This document shows positions 60,981 through 64,000 of a DNA stretch of 64,000 nucleotides, one piece after another; the stretch's first letter is position 1, and each line of letters begins with the position of its first letter. The notes beneath the pieces were generated by a model. That model searched no databases. It was not told where the DNA came from and saw nothing but the letters and a program-made list of their open reading frames with translations. Both the position numbers and the translations under genes were made by a program. Origin of the DNA: Psychrobacillus mangrovi (GTDB lineage: Bacteria > Bacillota > Bacilli > Bacillales_A > Planococcaceae); assembly GCF_037104765.1 (NCBI RefSeq), contig NZ_JBAWSY010000006.1, positions 142,371-206,370 on the forward strand, written 5' to 3'.

Positions 60981-61351
60981 CATTGCTCCTCCTCACATCT
61001 TTTGATTAGTTGGATGAGTTCATCTTCTGACACTGAAAGTCTCCTAGCTTCTAAAACAAGCTCCATCGCCATACGTGTCAGCGTTTCACTCCGTCTCTTT
61101 TTTATAATTGTTGCTTTTGCTTTTATCGCTACGAACATGCCTAAACCTCTTTTTTTATATAAAATCTCTTGATCTACGAGAATCGTTAAACCTTTTGCTG
61201 CAGTTGCAGGATTAATATTAAAAAGATCCGCTAATTGATATTGCGAATGTACTTTTTCATCGCTTTTAAATCGATCTGCTATAATTTCATTCTCAATCCA
61301 TTCAGCAATTTGAATATAAATGGGCTTCGTACTATCTGCAGCAATATTCAC
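60980..61351 (-). CDS. GntR-family regulator (YtrA-like)
   Basis: A 123-residue regulator with the GntR winged HTH at 8-75 (PIYIQIAEWIENEIIADRFK, then SQYQLADLFNINPATAAKGL) and a short C-terminal tail, typical of the YtrA subfamily. GTG start with GGAGGA upstream. It is the first gene of the operon with a YtrB-like ATPase, permease and accessory protein. A 7-bp inverted repeat in its leader is a likely self-operator. Confidence 0.9.
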   Translation of the reverse strand: MNIAADSTKPIYIQIAEWIENEIIADRFKSDEKVHSQYQLADLFNINPATAAKGLTILVDQEILYKKRGLGMFVAIKAKATIIKKRRSETLTRMAMELVLEARRLSVSEDELIQLIKRCEEEQ

Positions 61352-61379
61352 TTCAGTATCCTCCTTCCGCTTAAGTTAG

Positions 61380-61399
61380 TACATTAGTGTTGTAATGTA
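61380..61399 (-). promoter_or_regulatory. Putative operator of the GntR regulator
   Basis: TACATTA (61380-61386) and TAATGTA (61393-61399), 6-base spacer, about 30 bases before the GTG and next to TATACTA promoter-like sequence. Confidence 0.6.
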
Positions 61400-61422
61400 G
61401 TATATACTAATTTACAAAGAAA

Positions 61423-61452
61423 AACCACATTCTTTTTTAGAATGTGGTTAAA
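61423..61452. terminator. Hairpin terminator upstream of the GntR operon
   Basis: ACCACATTCT and AGAATGTGGT arms with A/T-runs on both sides. On minus it ends the remnant at 61470. Confidence 0.85.
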
Positions 61453-61469
61453 AAATAATGCAATTCATT

Positions 61470-61625
61470 TTAAAATTCCATTTCAAAGTTTAAGTTTACT
61501 GGTTCGCTTGGCATGTCCTCCGGCACCATCATATTAGTAGAAAGTATTCTATCATCCACTTCCATAAAACTAAATTCATCCATCCACACTTCCCCAACGC
61601 CCTGAAGCATAACCCCATTTTAATA
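61470..61625 (-). pseudogene. C-terminal gene remnant, unrecognised regulator or enzyme tail
   Basis: An open minus frame, no start, reading MLQGVGEVWMDEFSFMEVDD and ending VNLNFEMEF at a TAA (61470), followed by a terminator. The pattern G-x-G-x-V-W-x-D-x-F resembles C-terminal domains of some AraC-type regulators and sugar-binding proteins. The upstream part of the gene is gone. Confidence 0.45.
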
Positions 61626-61721
61626 AACTAATTTATGAGGTTTTTTGATATTTTTTGCGATAGTGAAAGGAATTTTAGCAGCAGTATAGAATTAATTAAG
61701 GAGAGATGGAGGGTTTATGAA

Positions 61722-62075
61722 ATGAAACTTGGACAAATTGCCGTAAATGTTGAAAATGTAGAACGCGCTGTTGCGTTTTATAAGAATGTTATTGGACTGC
61801 CATTATTGTTTGAAACAAATGGATTAGCATTTTTTGAGTGTGAAGATACAAGATTGCTATTAAGTCGTCCCGAAACAGAAGAATTTAATCATCCAAGCTC
61901 TATTTTGTATTTTAAAGTAGAGGATCTTAATGGAGAAGTATCAAGAATGAAAGAAGCAGGCGCTACATTTATGGATGAACCACATATGGTAGCAAAAATG
62001 GGAGAAGTGGAAACTTGGATGGCCTTCTTTAAAGACACTGAAGGCAATACCCACGCATTAATGAGTGAAATTTAA
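61722..62075 (+). CDS. VOC/glyoxalase-family protein
   Basis: A 117-residue protein with the VOC double module: KLGQIAVNVENVERAVAFYK then VIGLPLLFETNGLAFFE, and a second half ending WMAFFKDTEGNTHALMSEI. A possible metal Glu lies in the second module. ATG at 61722 with GGAGG 9 bases upstream; the frame is open from 61635 without a site. Substrate unknown. Downstream lies a 21-bp repeat array. Confidence 0.85.
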   Translation: MKLGQIAVNVENVERAVAFYKNVIGLPLLFETNGLAFFECEDTRLLLSRPETEEFNHPSSILYFKVEDLNGEVSRMKEAGATFMDEPHMVAKMGEVETWMAFFKDTEGNTHALMSEI

Positions 62076-62109
62076 ATAGGCAAGTCTCTCCTGGGAGGGG
62101 CTTGCTTTG

Positions 62110-62255
62110 TTTGTGACCGTATATTTGTTCAACCAACCGATTATTTTGCTGTACCATCCGATTATTTGTGCAAGCCGTCCGATTATTAGGTAGAACCATC
62201 CGATTATTTGTACTAACCGTCCGATTATTGACGTTAACCATCCGATTACTCCTTT
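62110..62255. repeat. Inverted 21-bp ATCGGATGG array (6 units)
   Basis: CCG starts at 62137, 62158, 62179, 62200, 62221 and 62242, exactly 21 bases apart; on minus units read AATCGGATGGTTCTACCTAA. It is the opposite orientation to the 50-52 kb arrays. It reaches the stop codon of the NERD gene. Confidence 0.93.
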
Positions 62256-63206
62256 TTACTCCCATTTCCACTGATAAATTATTTTATTGTTATTTCCGAT
62301 TCTCCTTAAATTCATAGATTCTATAATTCTTAGTGACGTTTGAGTAGAATTAATATGTAAAAACTTTCTGCATTCCCTATTAGTAAGACTATTACTAATT
62401 AAACCAAACCAATCTCGTAAAGCTTTCTCATGAGCTTGACGATCTATATATCCACATGAAAGGCAATACCATCCCGCTTTTAATTTATCCATACCAAACC
62501 TCTCACATTTCCCACACTGAACCCCTGTTATCAACTCACTAGGATTAATCCCCCAATTCTTACACATAGGGTAAGGAAGATAAGACTGATGAGACTCTAT
62601 AATGTTCTTTGCTAAATAGTCCATCTGATTAGCTGACATATATTCCTTTTGTGTTCGTAAGCTTCGGAGATAAACAGGAATACTGGTTGCATAAATAACA
62701 TGTACATGGTCTGGAGGTTTAACAATTTTTGATTTAGTTGTACTAAATACAATCACTCCACTTACAGGTAAACTAATTCCTCGATCTTTTAACCATTCTC
62801 TAAGTAAATATATATTTCTATTTACTTGCTCTTCAGGGCTTTCAAAAGTATCCTCCTGTCCATTCTCCAACCTTCTGAATAAACAAGCTGGATCATTTTG
62901 AAAACTCAACTCCCCAATTATATTTTTACATTCTAAAATAACTATTCCATATGGAGTAATAAAAACAGTATCCATTTGGAATTTACCATTTGAAGTTAGG
63001 CTCACATCATGCAATATTCGACATTCAAAAGGAAACTGGTATTTATCAAATATCTCTTCTACAATTGTTTCTCCAATAATTCCAGCTTTTGCGGAGAACA
63101 TCCTGGAATTTATCAAGGACTTCATTGCATGCTCTTTTGGTAGACGGTGGTAGAGCATCTTCAATCCCATATATTTGTGTTCAATTGAACGTTTCTTAAT
63201 AATCAA
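62256..63206 (-). CDS. NERD-domain protein (nuclease-related)
   Basis: A 316-residue protein. The NERD domain spans about 28-140, with restriction-like residues in FQMDTVFITPYGIVILECKN (D...ExK-type). The C-terminus carries a small zinc-finger-like CGKCERFG...CLSCGYID and a helical tail. TTG at 63206 with GGGGTG about 9 bases upstream; the frame extends to 63239. NERD proteins are predicted nucleases, usually in DNA processing; activity not shown here. The array at 62110 touches its end. Confidence 0.88.
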   Translation of the reverse strand: MIIKKRSIEHKYMGLKMLYHRLPKEHAMKSLINSRMFSAKAGIIGETIVEEIFDKYQFPFECRILHDVSLTSNGKFQMDTVFITPYGIVILECKNIIGELSFQNDPACLFRRLENGQEDTFESPEEQVNRNIYLLREWLKDRGISLPVSGVIVFSTTKSKIVKPPDHVHVIYATSIPVYLRSLRTQKEYMSANQMDYLAKNIIESHQSYLPYPMCKNWGINPSELITGVQCGKCERFGMDKLKAGWYCLSCGYIDRQAHEKALRDWFGLISNSLTNRECRKFLHINSTQTSLRIIESMNLRRIGNNNKIIYQWKWE

Positions 63207-63426
63207 TTCAGTTATCACCCCTTTGTTGCACCATAACATATATATTTAATATGTAAATTGTATAAAAATGACGATAATTTGATTTTGAGTATAAAAAATG
63301 ATTTAAAATGAGAATTTAATCGGAAATTGTATATAAGAATTTAATTTCTGATTATTTATTACAGTCAGTAGTTGTCATTATTTCCCGGGAAATGTCGTAC
63401 TTTATATTTATATAACCTTTTAATAA

Positions 63427-63466
63427 GACAAAAAAAGCCGCTACCGATTACTCGGTAACGACTTCT
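63427..63466 (-). terminator. rRNA terminator, outer copy
   Basis: GTTACCGAG and CGGTAGCGGC region on minus followed by TTTTTTTG. Near-identical to the copy at 63665, so it belongs to the duplicated 5S tail. Confidence 0.8.
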
Positions 63467-63467
63467 T

Positions 63468-63552
63468 GTTACCCTGCGACGTCTTACTCTCACAGGGGGA
63501 CACCCCAACTACCATGGGCGCACGTGCTTCACTTCCGTGTTCGTGCTCCGAA
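63468..63552 (-). pseudogene. Truncated 5S rRNA copy
   Basis: Matches the 3' two thirds of the 5S gene at 63711 (CGTGTTCG, GGGGGACACCCC, CTCTCACAGGGGG on plus), with differences, then departs near 63550. The 5' half is replaced by unrelated sequence. It has its own copy of the terminator. Confidence 0.75.
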
Positions 63553-63664
63553 AGGAGATAAACGCCAGATTTCTTTGTCAGCCGCAGTCGTTCGATTCTC
63601 GTGGAGTCTCTCTACCTTGCTTCCTAGAGCTCCTTGCTCCTTATTTGCCTTCGGTCTGTTTTTC

Positions 63665-63708
63665 TAGAACAAAAAAAGCCGCCACCGATTACTCGGTAAC
63701 GACTTCTT
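63665..63708 (-). terminator. rRNA operon terminator
   Basis: Stem GTTACCGAG / TCGGTGGCGGC region followed on minus by TTTTTTTG, right after the 5S gene. Confidence 0.9.
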
Positions 63709-63710
63709 GG

Positions 63711-63828
63711 TGCCCAGCGACGTCCTACTCTCACAGGGGGAGACCCCCAACTACCATCGGCGCTGAAGAGCTTAACTTCCGTGTTCGGTATGGGAACGGG
63801 TGTGACCTCTTCGCCATCATCACTAGAC
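63711..63828 (-). rRNA. rrf: 5S ribosomal RNA
   Basis: About 117 bases on minus, beginning near GTCTAGTGATGATGGCGAAG and GGTCACACCCGTTCCC, with GTAGTTGGGGG and GTGAGAGTAGGACG, the conserved Firmicutes 5S segments. The ends are estimated to a few bases. Confidence 0.93.
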
Positions 63829-63885
63829 CTTGAGTTGTTCACTCAAAACTGGATAAAAGACATTGATTGCTCGAAATTCATATTT

Positions 63886-64000
63886 GGTTAAGTCCTCGAT
63901 CGATTAGTATTCGTCAGCTGCACGTGTCGCCACGCTTCCACCCCGAACCTATCTACCTCATCGTCTTTGAGGGATCTTACTTACTTGCGTAATGGGAAAT
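63886..64000 (-). rRNA. rrl: 23S ribosomal RNA, 3' end (partial)
   Basis: On minus the sequence ends GAGGACTTAACC at about 63886, the conserved 23S 3' terminus; the remaining 115 bases up to the window edge match the 23S 3' region (ATACTAATCGATCGAGGACT). The spacer to 5S is about 57 bases, without tRNA. Confidence 0.95.

Noticed and set aside
62029..62271. Open frame with NNRMV-type 7-residue repeats
   Set aside because: A 21-bp DNA period keeps any frame open; there is no ribosome site and it overlaps the end of the VOC gene.
63537..63842. Frames on both strands over the 5S region
   Set aside because: They are antisense or sense reads of rRNA.

Overview
This is a low-GC Firmicutes chromosome segment, most likely from Bacillales and plausibly the Planococcaceae/Psychrobacillus-Lysinibacillus side. 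The evidence is AT-rich DNA, strong AGGAGG ribosome sites with frequent TTG and GTG starts, Bacillus-type genes (opuC, YmaF, YozG-like, ytrAB-like, bioY-bioB with a BirA box, CcpA cre boxes), many Rho-independent terminators, and the 3' end of an rrn operon (23S then 5S, minus strand) at the right edge. The genus is inference.

Layout. 1-2.4 kb: glycine betaine/carnitine-type ABC importer opuCA-CB-CC, with opuCA cut by the window edge and no opuCD visible. 2.6-6.7 kb: housekeeping and signalling genes (TrhA/hemolysin III, cold shock protein, HD-GYP protein, two small XRE regulators). 6.7-27.5 kb: an accessory region of small single genes, gene remnants, IS ends and repeats. Many of these genes lie on the minus strand and are separated by a palindromic TTGAACTAAC element next to terminators. 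The region includes an ECF sigma/anti-sigma pair, an HpaB-type flavin hydroxylase, a secreted lysozyme-like protein, a GNAT-pentapeptide fusion, and a DUF2441 gene with an inverted internal segment. 27.5-33.5 kb: TetR regulator, SDR, alpha/beta hydrolase, a TctC-type binding lipoprotein, a methyltransferase, then a repeat-rich gap. 33.5-42.4 kb: a carboxylate-uptake island (TctA, TctB, TctC, two CitA/DcuS-type two-component systems, an AEC carrier). 42.5-44.2 kb: biotin uptake and synthesis. 44.7-63.2 kb: nucleoside hydrolase, UbiB kinase, ABC-LytTR-DUF3021 operon, PstS-like protein, PH-domain protein, M28 peptidase, 2-hydroxyacid dehydrogenase, TauE/SafE, PQQ-type sugar dehydrogenase, GntR-ABC operon, VOC and NERD proteins. 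63.4-64 kb: a truncated 5S copy, a full 5S gene and the 23S 3' end.

How genes work together. The tct island has two binding proteins, one permease pair and two sensor/regulator pairs. Perfect CcpA cre boxes lie in front of both binding-protein genes, so the set looks like catabolite-repressed carboxylate uptake. bioY-bioB overlap and sit behind a BirA-type operator.

Most unusual signals. (1) Intergenic arrays of 20-bp CGGTCA units and 21-bp ATCGGATGG units in exact register. (2) The palindromic TTGAACTAAC element that bounds small accessory genes. (3) The about 100-bp inversion inside the DUF2441 gene. (4) Solo IS3-type ends and several single-lesion pseudogenes in the accessory region.
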